A stretch of DNA of 64,000 nt from Bacteroides fluxus YIT 12057 (GTDB lineage: Bacteria > Bacteroidota > Bacteroidia > Bacteroidales > Bacteroidaceae), in assembly GCF_000195635.1 (NCBI RefSeq), contig NZ_GL882644.1, positions 1 to 64,000 of the forward strand, written 5' to 3'. Every line of letters starts with the position of its first letter. Within the stretch, counting starts at the first letter, position 1. Both the position numbers and the translations under genes were made by a program. Under the pieces are notes generated by a model. It worked only from the letters and a program-made list of their open reading frames with translations. It was not told the DNA's origin and ran no database searches. This document shows positions 44,282 through 53,521 of this stretch, one piece after another.

Positions 44282-45997
44282 ATGACTCACAAATGGAATT
44301 ATCAACCCATTACATCCGAACAGGCAGAAATAAGCCAACAACTGGCCCTAGATTTGGGAATTAGCCCGATACTTGGGAGACTGCTGGTGGAGCGGGGAAT
44401 ACATACGGCAGCAGATGCCCGGAAGTTTTTCCGCCCGCAACTACCGGATTTATACGACCCTTTCCTCATGAAGGATATGGATGTGGCCGTAGAGCGCCTG
44501 AACAAGGCAATGGGAAAGAAAGAGCGCATTCTGATTTATGGAGATTATGATGTGGACGGAACCACGGCTGTGGCTCTCGTTTACAAGTTCATTCAACAGT
44601 TCTATTCGAACATTGATTACTACATTCCCGACCGCTACAACGAGGGGTACGGAGTTTCGACCAAAGGTGTGGATTATGCCGCGGAAACCGGTGTAGGACT
44701 GATTATCGTGTTGGATTGCGGCATCAAGGCTGTAGATGAAATCACATACGCCAAAGAGAAAGGCATTGACTTCATCATCTGCGACCACCATGTTCCCGAT
44801 GACACATTGCCTCCTGCGGCAGCTATCCTGAATGCCAAACGGGAAGACAACACTTACCCGTACGAGCACCTTTCCGGCTGTGGCGTAGGATTCAAATTCA
44901 TGCAGGCATTCGCCATCAGCAACGGAATCGAGTTTCACCATCTGATCCCCTTGCTGGACTTGGTCGCCGTAAGCATCGCTTCGGATATAGTACCCATCAT
45001 GGGGGAAAACCGCATTCTTGCCTATCATGGGCTGAAACAGCTGAACAGCAACCCCAGTGTAGGTCTGAAAGCAATTATCGATGTATGCGGGCTGACAGAA
45101 AAGGAAATCACCGTAAGCGACATCGTTTTCAAGATAGGACCGCGCATCAACGCCTCCGGACGCATCCAGAACGGTAAAGAGGCCGTGGATTTGCTGACGG
45201 AAAAGGATTTCTCGCTCGCTTTGGAAAAAGCAAGCCAAATCAACCAATACAACGAGACGCGCAAGGACCTGGACAAAAGCATGACGGAAGAAGCGAACCA
45301 GATTGTCGCCGACCTGGAGGGACTTGCCGAACGACGTTCCATCGTCCTGTACAACGAAGACTGGCACAAAGGTGTCATCGGCATCGTAGCCTCCCGCCTG
45401 ACGGAAATATACTATCGTCCTGCGGTGGTATTGACACGTACGGACGATATGGCGACCGGTTCCGCCCGCTCTGTTTCCGGCTTTGATGTCTACAAGGCCA
45501 TAGAACATTGCCGCGACCTGCTGGAAAACTTCGGAGGGCATACATATGCCGCCGGACTCTCCATGAAAGTGGAGAACGTGCCCGCTTTCACGGAGCGTTT
45601 CGAGAACTTCGTCTCCGAGCATATACTTCCCGAACAAACCAGCGCGTTAATCGACATCAACGCTGAAATCGACTTCAGGGACATTACTCCGAAGTTCTGC
45701 AGTGACCTGAAGAAATTCAACCCGTTCGGCCCGGACAATGTAAAACCGATATTCTGTACACATAATGTTTACGACTACGGTACCAGCAAAGTTGTGGGAC
45801 GCGACCAGGAACATATCAAACTGGAACTGGTAGATAACAAGTCGAACAACGTCATGAACGGTATTGCCTTCGGCCAGAGTTCCCACGTACGCTTCATCAA
45901 GACCAAGCGTTCATTCGATATCTGCTATACCATTGAGGAAAACACCCACAAACGGGGGGAAGTACAGTTACAGATTGAAGATATTAAGCCAAACTAA
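44282..45997 (+). CDS. recJ: Single-stranded-DNA-specific exonuclease RecJ
   Basis: This is a 571-residue protein from ATG 44282 (MTHKWNYQPITSEQ); the in-frame TTG at 44249 would add 11 unlikely residues. The DHH domain has DYDVDGTTA, VLDCGIK and ICDHHVPDD, and the DHHA1 domain has GSARSVSGFD and FGGHTYAAG, with a C-terminal OB fold. It degrades single-stranded DNA 5' to 3' in recombination and mismatch repair. A TACCTTTA box near 44211 is a likely -7. It is followed by recQ, a natural functional partner. Confidence 0.95.
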   Translation: MTHKWNYQPITSEQAEISQQLALDLGISPILGRLLVERGIHTAADARKFFRPQLPDLYDPFLMKDMDVAVERLNKAMGKKERILIYGDYDVDGTTAVALVYKFIQQFYSNIDYYIPDRYNEGYGVSTKGVDYAAETGVGLIIVLDCGIKAVDEITYAKEKGIDFIICDHHVPDDTLPPAAAILNAKREDNTYPYEHLSGCGVGFKFMQAFAISNGIEFHHLIPLLDLVAVSIASDIVPIMGENRILAYHGLKQLNSNPSVGLKAIIDVCGLTEKEITVSDIVFKIGPRINASGRIQNGKEAVDLLTEKDFSLALEKASQINQYNETRKDLDKSMTEEANQIVADLEGLAERRSIVLYNEDWHKGVIGIVASRLTEIYYRPAVVLTRTDDMATGSARSVSGFDVYKAIEHCRDLLENFGGHTYAAGLSMKVENVPAFTERFENFVSEHILPEQTSALIDINAEIDFRDITPKFCSDLKKFNPFGPDNVKPIFCTHNVYDYGTSKVVGRDQEHIKLELVDNKSNNVMNGIAFGQSSHVRFIKTKRSFDICYTIEENTHKRGEVQLQIEDIKPN

Positions 45998-46000
45998 AAG

Positions 46001-46198
46001 AAGCCTCCCCCGTCCCCTCTCCGGAAGAGAGGGGAGAAGAGGTAGCCGGGCTATCCCAGAAGGCAAGATTTATGGAGAAGCAAATTCATAATGAGAATTC
46101 CACTCCGCCTCAAAAGGGCGCAGAAGACCTTACAATAATTCCTGACCCCATTTCCTCCCCTCCCCTCTCTTCCGGAGAGGGGCCGGGGGTGAGGCTTT
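46001..46198. repeat. Inverted pair of GC-rich repeats spanning the recQ start
   Basis: Copy 1 (46000-46043) and copy 2 (46154-46197) are reverse complements over about 44 bp with few mismatches, sharing CCCCTCTCTTCCGGAGAGGG. Each copy can itself form a hairpin around CCGGA. They flank the recQ start codon, and copy 2 is read as part of RecQ (residues about 28-43). It resembles the C/G-rich interspersed hairpins of Bacteroides intergenic DNA. Confidence 0.75.
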
Positions 46199-48081
46199 TG
46201 AAACAATACTGGGGATATGACAACTTCCGGGGTATCCAGGAAGATATCATCAATAGCATAGGCGAAGACAAAGACACCTTGGGACTCATGCCTACCGGTG
46301 GAGGCAAGTCCATCACATTCCAGGTGCCGGCACTCGCCAAAGAAGGCCTATGCCTCGTCGTCACCCCCCTGATCGCATTGATGAAAGACCAAGTGCAGAA
46401 TCTCAAGAAGCGGGGAATCAAGGCACTGGCAATCTATTCCGGCATGAGCCGGCAGGAAATCCTCACAACCCTGGAAAACTGCATCTTCGGCAACTACAAA
46501 TTCCTCTACATCTCCCCCGAACGGCTTGATACGGAAATCTTCCGCACCAAATTGCAGAAGATGAAAATCAGCATGATCACCGTTGACGAAAGCCATTGCA
46601 TCTCGCAGTGGGGGTATGACTTCCGCCCCGCCTATCTCAAGATAGCCGAGATACGGGATATACTGCCAGACGTACCCGTACTTGCCCTGACAGCCACCGC
46701 CACGCCGGAAGTGGTGAAAGACATACAAGCGCGCCTCCGCTTCCGGAAAGAGAATGTATTCCGGATGAGCTTCGAGCGCAGGAACCTCGCCTATATCGTC
46801 CGCAATACGGACAACAAGACGGGAGAGCTGCTGCACATTCTGCGCCGGATGCCCGGCAGCGCCATCATATACGTACGCAATCGCCGCCGCACCAAGGAAA
46901 TAGCCGAGTTGCTGCACAACGAACATATCACCGCCGACTTCTATCACGCCGGGCTGGACGACGCGACCAAGGATATCCGCCAACAACGCTGGCAGACAGG
47001 TGAAAGCCGTGTCATAGTGGCAACCAACGCATTCGGTATGGGAATCGACAAACCGGATGTACGCATCGTCATCCACCTGGACTTACCGGATTCCATAGAG
47101 GCCTACTTTCAGGAAGCCGGACGTGCCGGGCGTGACGGAGAAAAGGCTTACGCGGTTATCCTCTATTCCAGGTCAGACAAGACGACACTCCACAAACGCA
47201 TCCCCGATACTTTTCCGGAGAAAGACTACATCAGGCAAGTCTATGAGCACCTGCAATACTATTACCAGATGGCAATGGGAGACGGCCAGGGCTGCATACG
47301 CGAATTCAACATCGAAGACTTCTGCCGGAAATTCAAGTACTTCCCCGTCCCGGTAGATAGCGCCTTGAAGATATTGACCCAAGCCGGTTATCTGGAATAC
47401 ACCGACGAGCAGGACAATGCCTCCAGGCTAAAATTCTCCATACAAAGGGACGAGCTCTACAGACTGAGGGGAATGGGCGAGGAGACGGACAGGCTAATCC
47501 AAATCATACTCCGTTCTTACACCGGCTTGTTCACCGACCATGCCTTCATCAGTGAAGAATTACTCGCCGCACGTGCCGGACTGACCCGCAAGCAAATATA
47601 CGAACAGCTTGTCCGCCTTGCCAAGCTGAGGATAGTAAGCTATATCCCACGCAAAAAGACACCTTATATTATATATACACGCGAACGGATAGAAACGCGC
47701 CACCTGCAAATTCCCCCCGGTGTATATGAAGAACGCAAAAAGCGTTACGAGAAACGCATCGAAGCCATGCTGGACTATGTGACCAATGATACCGTATGCC
47801 GCAGCCGTATGCTGTTGCGCTATTTCGGAGAATCCAACGGGCATGACTGCGGACAGTGTGACACCTGCATCAGCCTTAGGAACAGGCAGAGCGCCGACAA
47901 ACGGCCTGCCAAAGAACTCTTTGGAGAGATACTCCAAATCTTGTCCGAACAAGAGATGACACCTGCCGCCCTGGCGGAAAAGATGCCCGGCGGGAAAGAA
48001 GCCCTCACCGAAGCATTGCATCTATTGCTGGAGGAAGGTAAAATAATTGCTGCCAACGGAATGCTGCAAATCAAAAAATAA
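46072..48081 (+). CDS. recQ: ATP-dependent DNA helicase RecQ
   Basis: This 669-residue protein has helicase motifs MPTGGGKSITFQ (I), DESHCISQWGYDFRP (II, DEAH-type), ALTATATPEVV (III) and QEAGRAGRDGE (VI), then an RQC zinc segment (SRMLLRYFGE, CGQCDTC) and a winged helix. A classical HRDC domain is not obvious. The first 43 residues are unlike RecQ: they come from a GC-rich repeat, and normal homology starts at LLKQYWGYDNFRGIQ. A TTG at 46195 or 46198 could be the ancestral start. It lies 74 bases after recJ. Confidence 0.93.
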   Translation: MEKQIHNENSTPPQKGAEDLTIIPDPISSPPLSSGEGPGVRLLKQYWGYDNFRGIQEDIINSIGEDKDTLGLMPTGGGKSITFQVPALAKEGLCLVVTPLIALMKDQVQNLKKRGIKALAIYSGMSRQEILTTLENCIFGNYKFLYISPERLDTEIFRTKLQKMKISMITVDESHCISQWGYDFRPAYLKIAEIRDILPDVPVLALTATATPEVVKDIQARLRFRKENVFRMSFERRNLAYIVRNTDNKTGELLHILRRMPGSAIIYVRNRRRTKEIAELLHNEHITADFYHAGLDDATKDIRQQRWQTGESRVIVATNAFGMGIDKPDVRIVIHLDLPDSIEAYFQEAGRAGRDGEKAYAVILYSRSDKTTLHKRIPDTFPEKDYIRQVYEHLQYYYQMAMGDGQGCIREFNIEDFCRKFKYFPVPVDSALKILTQAGYLEYTDEQDNASRLKFSIQRDELYRLRGMGEETDRLIQIILRSYTGLFTDHAFISEELLAARAGLTRKQIYEQLVRLAKLRIVSYIPRKKTPYIIYTRERIETRHLQIPPGVYEERKKRYEKRIEAMLDYVTNDTVCRSRMLLRYFGESNGHDCGQCDTCISLRNRQSADKRPAKELFGEILQILSEQEMTPAALAEKMPGGKEALTEALHLLLEEGKIIAANGMLQIKK

Positions 48082-48188
48082 TTCATTACTTTTGCCGTTG
48101 GAAAAGAATGCCTTGCCGCTGAAGAGAAATACCTTATCAGCCGTTGTCCGCCTTTTCTTTTTAATTCTTAATCTTTAATTTGTCATAT

Positions 48189-49148
48189 ATGGGATTCTTT
48201 AAATCTTTTTTCTCCGGCAAATCAGAAAACCCGGCAGATGAAAAACAAAAAAACACTCAGAAAAACTTTGAAATATTCAAGTATGACGGTATGCGCGCCC
48301 AACGCATGGGACGTACAGACTACGCCATCAAATGCTTTACGGAGGCCCTTGCCCTGCAAGAAGACTTCGAGACCATGGGCTATCTGTCACAGGTATATAT
48401 ACAGACCGGCAGCCTTGACGAAGGCCGCAAACTCCTGGAGCGCATGATTGAACTGGAACCGGAACATGCTTCCACCTACCTCACGCTCGCCAACCTATGC
48501 TATATGCAGGAAGATTACCCTGCCATGGCCAAGGCTGCCAAGAAAGTCATCGAGATGGAAGAGGGCAATGCCATGGCACACTACCTGCTTGGCAAAGCAG
48601 ACAACGGACAGGGAGACGGTATCATGTGCATCGCCCACCTCACCAAAGCCATCGTGCTGAAGGATGACTTTGTCGAAGCCCGGTTGCTCCGCGCAGAAGC
48701 CTTGGCAAAGATGCAGCAATACAAAGAAGCCATGGAAGACATCCATGCCATTCTGGCACAAGATCCGGAAGACGAAAACGCCCTCCTGCTCCGCGGCAAG
48801 ATAAAGGAAGCGACCGGCGCCGGTGAAGAAGCCGAAAACGACTACCGGAACGTTACGGAACTAAACCCATTCAACGAACAGGCCTTCCTCTACTTGGGCC
48901 AGCTTTACATTACACAAAAAAAATTGGCCGAAGCCATTGCGCTCTTTGACGAAGCCATCGAATTGAACCCGAACTTTGCGGAAGCCTACCACGAACGCGG
49001 CCACGCCAAACTGCTGAACGGAGACAAGGAAGGCTCCATAGAAGACATGAAAAAAGGGCTGGAGTTAAATCCGAAGGATGTACAAAGCTTCAACGGACAA
49101 TACGGCAACCAGCCGGGAGGAACTACCGGAAATATATTAGGACTGTAA
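48189..49148 (+). CDS. Tetratricopeptide-repeat protein
   Basis: This is a 319-residue protein from ATG 48189. After a short charged N-terminus it is made of about seven 34-residue TPR units, for example AQRMGRTDYAIKCFTEALAL and FNEQAFLYLGQLYITQKKLA. There is no signal peptide, so it is probably a cytoplasmic scaffold. The partner is unknown. A TACTTTTG box at 48087-48094 is a likely -7 promoter element. The low-complexity C-terminus (QYGNQPGGTTGNI) is Gly/Asn-rich. Confidence 0.85.
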   Translation: MGFFKSFFSGKSENPADEKQKNTQKNFEIFKYDGMRAQRMGRTDYAIKCFTEALALQEDFETMGYLSQVYIQTGSLDEGRKLLERMIELEPEHASTYLTLANLCYMQEDYPAMAKAAKKVIEMEEGNAMAHYLLGKADNGQGDGIMCIAHLTKAIVLKDDFVEARLLRAEALAKMQQYKEAMEDIHAILAQDPEDENALLLRGKIKEATGAGEEAENDYRNVTELNPFNEQAFLYLGQLYITQKKLAEAIALFDEAIELNPNFAEAYHERGHAKLLNGDKEGSIEDMKKGLELNPKDVQSFNGQYGNQPGGTTGNILGL

Positions 49149-49199
49149 ACAGGAAATAAGTAAATATGTTACTCTCCTCAAAAAAAAGATAGTTTTTTG

Positions 49200-49229
49200 T
49201 TTGTATATAAAAGAAAAGCATTACTTTTG
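49200..49229 (+). promoter_or_regulatory. Promoter of the Phe/Tyr biosynthesis operon
   Basis: TACTTTTG at 49222-49229 matches the -7 consensus. TTTG is present at 49200-49203 (18-base spacing) and at 49196-49199 (22). The transcript would start about 25 bases before the leader-peptide ATG. Confidence 0.6.
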
Positions 49230-49259
49230 TCGCATAATTCAAAAACAGAGAATACAAGT

Positions 49260-49346
49260 ATGAACTCATTTACTTATGCATATTACTTCTTTTTTTACTT
49301 TTACTTTAGCCAGAAAGTAGAGCGGGAGTTTGTATGTATCAAGTGA
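49260..49346 (+). CDS. Phe/Tyr-rich leader peptide
   Basis: The 28-residue reading frame is MNSFTYAYYFFFYFYFSQKV followed by EREFVCIK. Twelve of its residues are Phe (7) or Tyr (5), eleven of them within residues 4-16. It precedes a terminator and the genes for prephenate dehydratase, an aminotransferase, DAHP synthase/chorismate mutase and prephenate dehydrogenase, whose end products are Phe and Tyr. This is the arrangement of a ribosome-mediated attenuator. Confidence 0.88.
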   Translation: MNSFTYAYYFFFYFYFSQKVEREFVCIK

Positions 49347-49425
49347 CAGTGATGCTTAAGAACTGAATAGAGAACCAAGTAAATATACTGATCCCGCTCC
49401 ATCGCATGGAAGCGGGATTTTTTTT
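49320..49425 (+). promoter_or_regulatory. Transcription attenuator for Phe/Tyr genes
   Basis: Terminator: ATCCCGCTCCAT (49391-49402) pairs with ATGGAAGCGGGAT (49406-49418), one bulged A, followed by eight to nine T. Antiterminator: GAGCGGGA (49320-49327), inside the last third of the leader peptide, is exactly complementary to TCCCGCTC (49392-49399), the 5' arm of the terminator. A ribosome stalled at the Phe/Tyr codons (49269-49307) leaves 49320-49327 free and blocks termination; one reaching the stop (49344-49346) covers it and termination follows. Confidence 0.85.
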
Positions 49426-49458
49426 GTAGAATACATTTAAGAAAACAAATATCCGATA

Positions 49459-50307
49459 ATGAAAAAGGTAGCCATTCAAGGAACATTAGGCTCGTATCAC
49501 GACATCGCCGCCCACAAGTACTTTGCAGGAGAGGAAATAGAATTAATCTGTTGCGCCGACTTTGAAGACGTGTTTGCTGCCGTAAAGAAAGACAGCCAGA
49601 CGATAGGAATGTTGGCCATAGAAAACACCATCGCAGGCAGTTTGCTGCACAACAATGAGTTGCTGCGCCAAAGCGGGACACAAATCGTAGGAGAATACAA
49701 ACTACGCATATCCCACAGCTTCGTCTGCCTGCCCGAAGAAGATTGGGACGACATTACGGAAGTCAATTCACACCCTATCGCCCTGATGCAATGCCGTGAG
49801 TTCCTTGCCCGCCACCCCAAGATCAAAGTGGTGGAAGGTGAAGATACAGCCCGCAGCGCCGAAATCATCAAAACAGAAAACCTGAAAGGGCATGCCGCCA
49901 TCTGCTCCAAGGCAGCCGCCGAACGTTACGGCATGAAAGTCCTGCAGGAAGGGATTGAAACCAACAAACACAACTTCACCCGTTTCCTGGTTGTGGCCGA
50001 CCCCTGGCAAGTGGATGAACTGAACCGCCACCGCCACAAAGAAGTCAACAAGGCAAGCATGGTATTCACTCTTCCGCATACCGAAGGGAGCCTTTCGCAG
50101 GTACTGTCCATCCTGTCCTTCTACAGCATAAACTTGACAAAGATACAATCCCTGCCCATCATCGGACGCGAATGGGAATATCAATTTTATGTGGATGTTG
50201 TTTTTGACAATGTACTGAGATATAAACAAGCTATTGCAGCCATCGCCCCGCTGACTAAAGAACTTAAAATATTAGGAGAATACGAAGATGGAAAATCAAG
50301 CATCTAA
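49459..50307 (+). CDS. pheA: Prephenate dehydratase
   Basis: This 282-residue monofunctional enzyme converts prephenate to phenylpyruvate. It has VAIQGTLGSYHDIAA, AIENTIAGSL, and a C-terminal ACT regulatory domain (about 195-275) starting SMVFTLPHTEGSLSQVLSIL. The usual ESRP segment for Phe binding reads SLPIIGREW. Chorismate mutase is supplied by the DAHP synthase fusion downstream. The following aminotransferase gene overlaps its end by 20 bases. Confidence 0.93.
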   Translation: MKKVAIQGTLGSYHDIAAHKYFAGEEIELICCADFEDVFAAVKKDSQTIGMLAIENTIAGSLLHNNELLRQSGTQIVGEYKLRISHSFVCLPEEDWDDITEVNSHPIALMQCREFLARHPKIKVVEGEDTARSAEIIKTENLKGHAAICSKAAAERYGMKVLQEGIETNKHNFTRFLVVADPWQVDELNRHRHKEVNKASMVFTLPHTEGSLSQVLSILSFYSINLTKIQSLPIIGREWEYQFYVDVVFDNVLRYKQAIAAIAPLTKELKILGEYEDGKSSI

Positions 50308-51463
50308 AATCCGGCCTGCCGACCGCCTGGCAAGCGTAAGTGAATACTACTTCTCGAAGAAGCTGAAAGAAGTGGCGCAAATGAACGCCGAAGGAAAAGA
50401 CGTAATCAGCCTGGGTATCGGAAGCCCGGATATGCCACCTTCGGAAAGCACCGTCGAAACTCTTTGTGAGGCAGCGCACAACCCCGGCGGCCACGGTTAT
50501 ATGCCCTATATCGGAATTCCTGAACTACGTTGCAGCTTTGCCGGCTGGTACCGGAAATGGTACGGTGTAGAGCTGAACCCGAACACGGAAATACAGCCGC
50601 TCATCGGTTCCAAGGAAGGTATCCTGCACGTAACCCTGGCGTTCGTCAATCCCGGAGAGCAGGTGCTGGTTCCCAATCCCGGATATCCCACCTACACTTC
50701 ACTGAGCAAGATACTCGGCGCCGAAGTGGTGAATTACAACCTGAAAGAGGAAAACGGCTGGATGCCCGACTTCGATGAACTGGAGAAGATGGACATGAGC
50801 CGCGTAAAGTTGATGTGGACCAACTACCCCAACATGCCTACCGGAGCCAACGCCACTCCGGAACTCTACCGGAAGCTGGTTGACTTTGCCCGCCGGAAAG
50901 ACATCGTCATCGTCAACGACAATCCGTACAGCTTCATTCTGAACGAGCACCCCGTCAGCATCCTCAGCGTGCCCGGAGCCAAGGATCGTTGCATTGAATT
51001 CAATTCCATGAGCAAGAGCCATAATATGCCGGGATGGCGTATCGGCATGCTCGCCTCGAATGCCGACTTCGTGCAATGGATACTGAAGGTGAAGAGCAAC
51101 ATCGACAGCGGCATGTTCCGTGCCATGCAACTGGCCGCCGCCAAAGCCCTGGAAGCAGAAAAAGACTGGTATGAAGGCAACAACAAGAATTACCGCAACC
51201 GCCGCCGACTGGCAGGTGAAATCATGCACGCACTGGGATGCACCTACGATGAAAACCAGGTAGGCATGTTCCTTTGGGGCAAGATACCCGACACTTGCAC
51301 CGACGTTGAAGAACTGACGGAACGGGTGCTGCATGAGGCAAGGGTGTTCATTACTCCGGGATTTATCTTCGGAAGCAACGGGAAAAGATACATCCGTATC
51401 TCCTTGTGCTGCAAGGAAGACAAATTGGCGGAAGCCTTGGAACGTATCAGAAGAATAATATAA
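50288..51463 (+). CDS. Class I/II aminotransferase, probably aromatic
   Basis: This 391-residue PLP enzyme has ISLGIGSPDMPPS, NPGYPTYTSL, TNYPNMPTGA, VNDNPYSF and the Schiff-base lysine motif SMSKSHNMPGWRIG. Position between pheA and the DAHP synthase gene suggests it makes Phe and Tyr from phenylpyruvate and hydroxyphenylpyruvate. By sequence it resembles LL-diaminopimelate/aspartate aminotransferases, so other substrates are possible. The 20-base overlap with pheA suggests coupled translation. Confidence 0.88.
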   Translation: MENQASKIRPADRLASVSEYYFSKKLKEVAQMNAEGKDVISLGIGSPDMPPSESTVETLCEAAHNPGGHGYMPYIGIPELRCSFAGWYRKWYGVELNPNTEIQPLIGSKEGILHVTLAFVNPGEQVLVPNPGYPTYTSLSKILGAEVVNYNLKEENGWMPDFDELEKMDMSRVKLMWTNYPNMPTGANATPELYRKLVDFARRKDIVIVNDNPYSFILNEHPVSILSVPGAKDRCIEFNSMSKSHNMPGWRIGMLASNADFVQWILKVKSNIDSGMFRAMQLAAAKALEAEKDWYEGNNKNYRNRRRLAGEIMHALGCTYDENQVGMFLWGKIPDTCTDVEELTERVLHEARVFITPGFIFGSNGKRYIRISLCCKEDKLAEALERIRRII

Positions 51464-51506
51464 ATATTTACAAAAGAGGATTTTCCCAATGAAACGGGAA
51501 TCTCTG

Positions 51507-51594
51507 TTTACTAAATCCTCTCCGGAGATTTACTGAAACATCGGTAGAGATTTACTAAATCTTCCTCCCTGTTTTAGTAAATCTTAAAAACCGC
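51507..51594. repeat. Four-unit degenerate 22-bp tandem repeat (array 1)
   Basis: Units start at 51507, 51529, 51551 and 51573. The first three begin TTTACT and the fourth TTTAGT. Units 1 and 3 share TTTACTAAATC and the fourth has TTTAGTAAATC, so the motif is close to palindromic. The array lies between the aminotransferase and DAHP synthase genes. It shares the TTTAC phase and 22-bp period with the array at 55776. Confidence 0.7.
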
Positions 51595-51674
51595 TTCCCG
51601 AAGGACTTTCCGAGAGGAAGAAAAGTTATAAGAAAAATATATATACGTATAAGATAATTAAACAAATAAAGAAT

Positions 51675-52742
51675 ATGGAACTCGAATTAGAACCCATCAA
51701 GCTGGAAGGTATTGAAGACAAACGTCCCCTGGTCATCGCCGGTCCTTGCAGTGCTGAAACCGAAGAACAAGTGATGAGCACCGCCAAACAATTGGCCGAC
51801 AAAGGCCTCAAGATATATCGTGCAGGCATTTGGAAACCACGCACCAAACCGGGCGGATTCGAAGGCATCGGCGTGGACGGTCTGGCTTGGCTGAAAGAGG
51901 TGAAAAAAGAAACCGGCATGTATGTTTCTACGGAAGTAGCCACCGCCAAGCACGTGTATGAATGCTTAAAAGCCGGAGTCGACATTCTATGGATAGGCGC
52001 ACGCACCACTGCAAACCCCTTTGCCGTACAGGAAATAGCCGACGCACTTAAAGGGGTCGATATCCCTGTGTTCGTAAAGAACCCGGTAAATCCGGACCTT
52101 GAATTATGGATTGGAGCCTTGGAACGCATCAACAACGCGGGTCTGAAGCGCCTGGGCGCCATCCACCGCGGATTCAGCAGCTACGACAAGAAGCTCTACC
52201 GCAACCTGCCTCAATGGCATATCCCCATCGAGCTGCGCCGACGCATTCCGAACCTGCCCATCCTCTGCGACCCGAGCCACATCGGCGGAAAGCGTGAACT
52301 GGTCGCTCCCCTCTGCCAACAGGCCATGGACTTAGGTTTCAACGGCTTGATCATAGAGAGCCACTGCAATCCGGACTGTGCCTGGAGCGACGCCGCCCAG
52401 CAAGTCACTCCGGATGTATTGGACTATATCCTCAACCTGCTCGTCATCCGCAAGGAAACGCAAAGCACGGAGAACCTCAGCGAATTGCGCAAACAGATTG
52501 ACGAATGCGACAACAACCTTATCCAGGAACTGGCCAAGCGGATGCGTGTGGCACGTGAAATCGGCACATACAAGAAGGAGCATGACATGACCATCCTGCA
52601 AACCGGACGCTATAACGAGATTCTTGAAAAGCGCGGTTCGCAAGGTGCTCTTTGCGGCATGGACTCAGATTTCATCAAGAAAGTGTTCGAAGCGATACAC
52701 GAAGAGAGCGTGAGGCAGCAAATGGAAATCATAAATAAGTGA
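51675..52742 (+). CDS. Bifunctional DAHP synthase/chorismate mutase
   Basis: This 355-residue protein has an N-terminal type I-beta DAHP synthase domain (residues 1-255; VIAGPCSAETEEQV, YRAGIWKPRTKPGGFEG, CDPSHIGGKRELV) and a C-terminal AroQ chorismate mutase (about 265-355; LSELRKQIDECDNNLIQELA, RVAREIGTYKK). It catalyses the first shikimate step and the branch to prephenate. Feedback control may pass through the mutase domain, as in related fusions. It lies in the attenuated operon. Confidence 0.92.
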   Translation: MELELEPIKLEGIEDKRPLVIAGPCSAETEEQVMSTAKQLADKGLKIYRAGIWKPRTKPGGFEGIGVDGLAWLKEVKKETGMYVSTEVATAKHVYECLKAGVDILWIGARTTANPFAVQEIADALKGVDIPVFVKNPVNPDLELWIGALERINNAGLKRLGAIHRGFSSYDKKLYRNLPQWHIPIELRRRIPNLPILCDPSHIGGKRELVAPLCQQAMDLGFNGLIIESHCNPDCAWSDAAQQVTPDVLDYILNLLVIRKETQSTENLSELRKQIDECDNNLIQELAKRMRVAREIGTYKKEHDMTILQTGRYNEILEKRGSQGALCGMDSDFIKKVFEAIHEESVRQQMEIINK

Positions 52743-52747
52743 AATAT

Positions 52748-53521
52748 ATGAGAATACTAATACTTGGAGCCGGCAAAATGGGTTCCTTCTTTACAGACAT
52801 GCTGAGTTTTCAGCACGAGACGGCCGTGTTCGACGTCAACCCGCACCAATTGCGTTTTGTCTATAACACCTACCGTTTCACCACCCTGGAGGAAATCAAG
52901 GAATTCGAGCCGGAGCTGGTCATCAATGCCGCCACGGTGAAATACACACTGGACGCTTTCCGGCACGTGTTGCCGGTGCTTCCCAAAGACTGCATCATCA
53001 GCGACATCGCTTCGGTAAAAACAGGACTGAAGAAATTCTATGAGGAAAGTGGTTTCCGCTATGTATCGACTCATCCCATGTTCGGGCCTACTTTTGCCAG
53101 CCTGAGCAATCTGGGCAGCGAGAATGCCATCATCATCAGCGAAGGCGACCATCTGGGAAAAATATTCTTCAAGGATCTGTACCAGACCCTGAAACTGAAC
53201 ATCTTTGAATATACCTTCGACGAGCACGACGAAACAGTGGCATACTCCCTGTCCATCCCGTTTGTTTCCACCTTCGTGTTCGCCGCAGTGATGAAGCACC
53301 AGGAGGCGCCGGGTACGACTTTCAAGAAGCACATGGCCATTGCCAAGGGATTGCTGAGTGAAGATGATTATCTGCTGCAAGAGATACTTTTCAACCCGCG
53401 TACCCCGTCACAAGTAACCAACATTCGTACCGAGTTGAAGAATCTGCTTGAAATCATCGAAAAGAAAGACGCGGAAGGGATGAAGAAGTATCTGACCAAA
53501 ATACGGGAAAAAATCAAATAG
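52748..53521 (+). CDS. tyrA: Prephenate dehydrogenase
   Basis: This is a 257-residue protein from MRILILGAGKMGSFFTDML; a GTG at 52739 is a less likely start. The NAD-binding GAGKMG motif, ISDIASVKTGL and STHPMFGP identify a TyrA-type enzyme that converts prephenate to hydroxyphenylpyruvate. It lacks an ACT domain. It follows the DAHP synthase gene by 5 bases. A GAATCTG/CAGATTC hairpin (53523-53542) lies just after the stop without a T-tract. Confidence 0.9.
   Translation: MRILILGAGKMGSFFTDMLSFQHETAVFDVNPHQLRFVYNTYRFTTLEEIKEFEPELVINAATVKYTLDAFRHVLPVLPKDCIISDIASVKTGLKKFYEESGFRYVSTHPMFGPTFASLSNLGSENAIIISEGDHLGKIFFKDLYQTLKLNIFEYTFDEHDETVAYSLSIPFVSTFVFAAVMKHQEAPGTTFKKHMAIAKGLLSEDDYLLQEILFNPRTPSQVTNIRTELKNLLEIIEKKDAEGMKKYLTKIREKIK

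Noticed and set aside
44450-45637. Open frame of 395 codons on the minus strand inside recJ
   Set aside because: It lies wholly opposite recJ, which has all DHH/DHHA1 motifs; the long frame comes from codon bias.
51507-51594. Regular 22-bp repeats as a CRISPR array
   Set aside because: The whole unit is repeat with no unique spacers, units are degenerate, and no cas genes are nearby.
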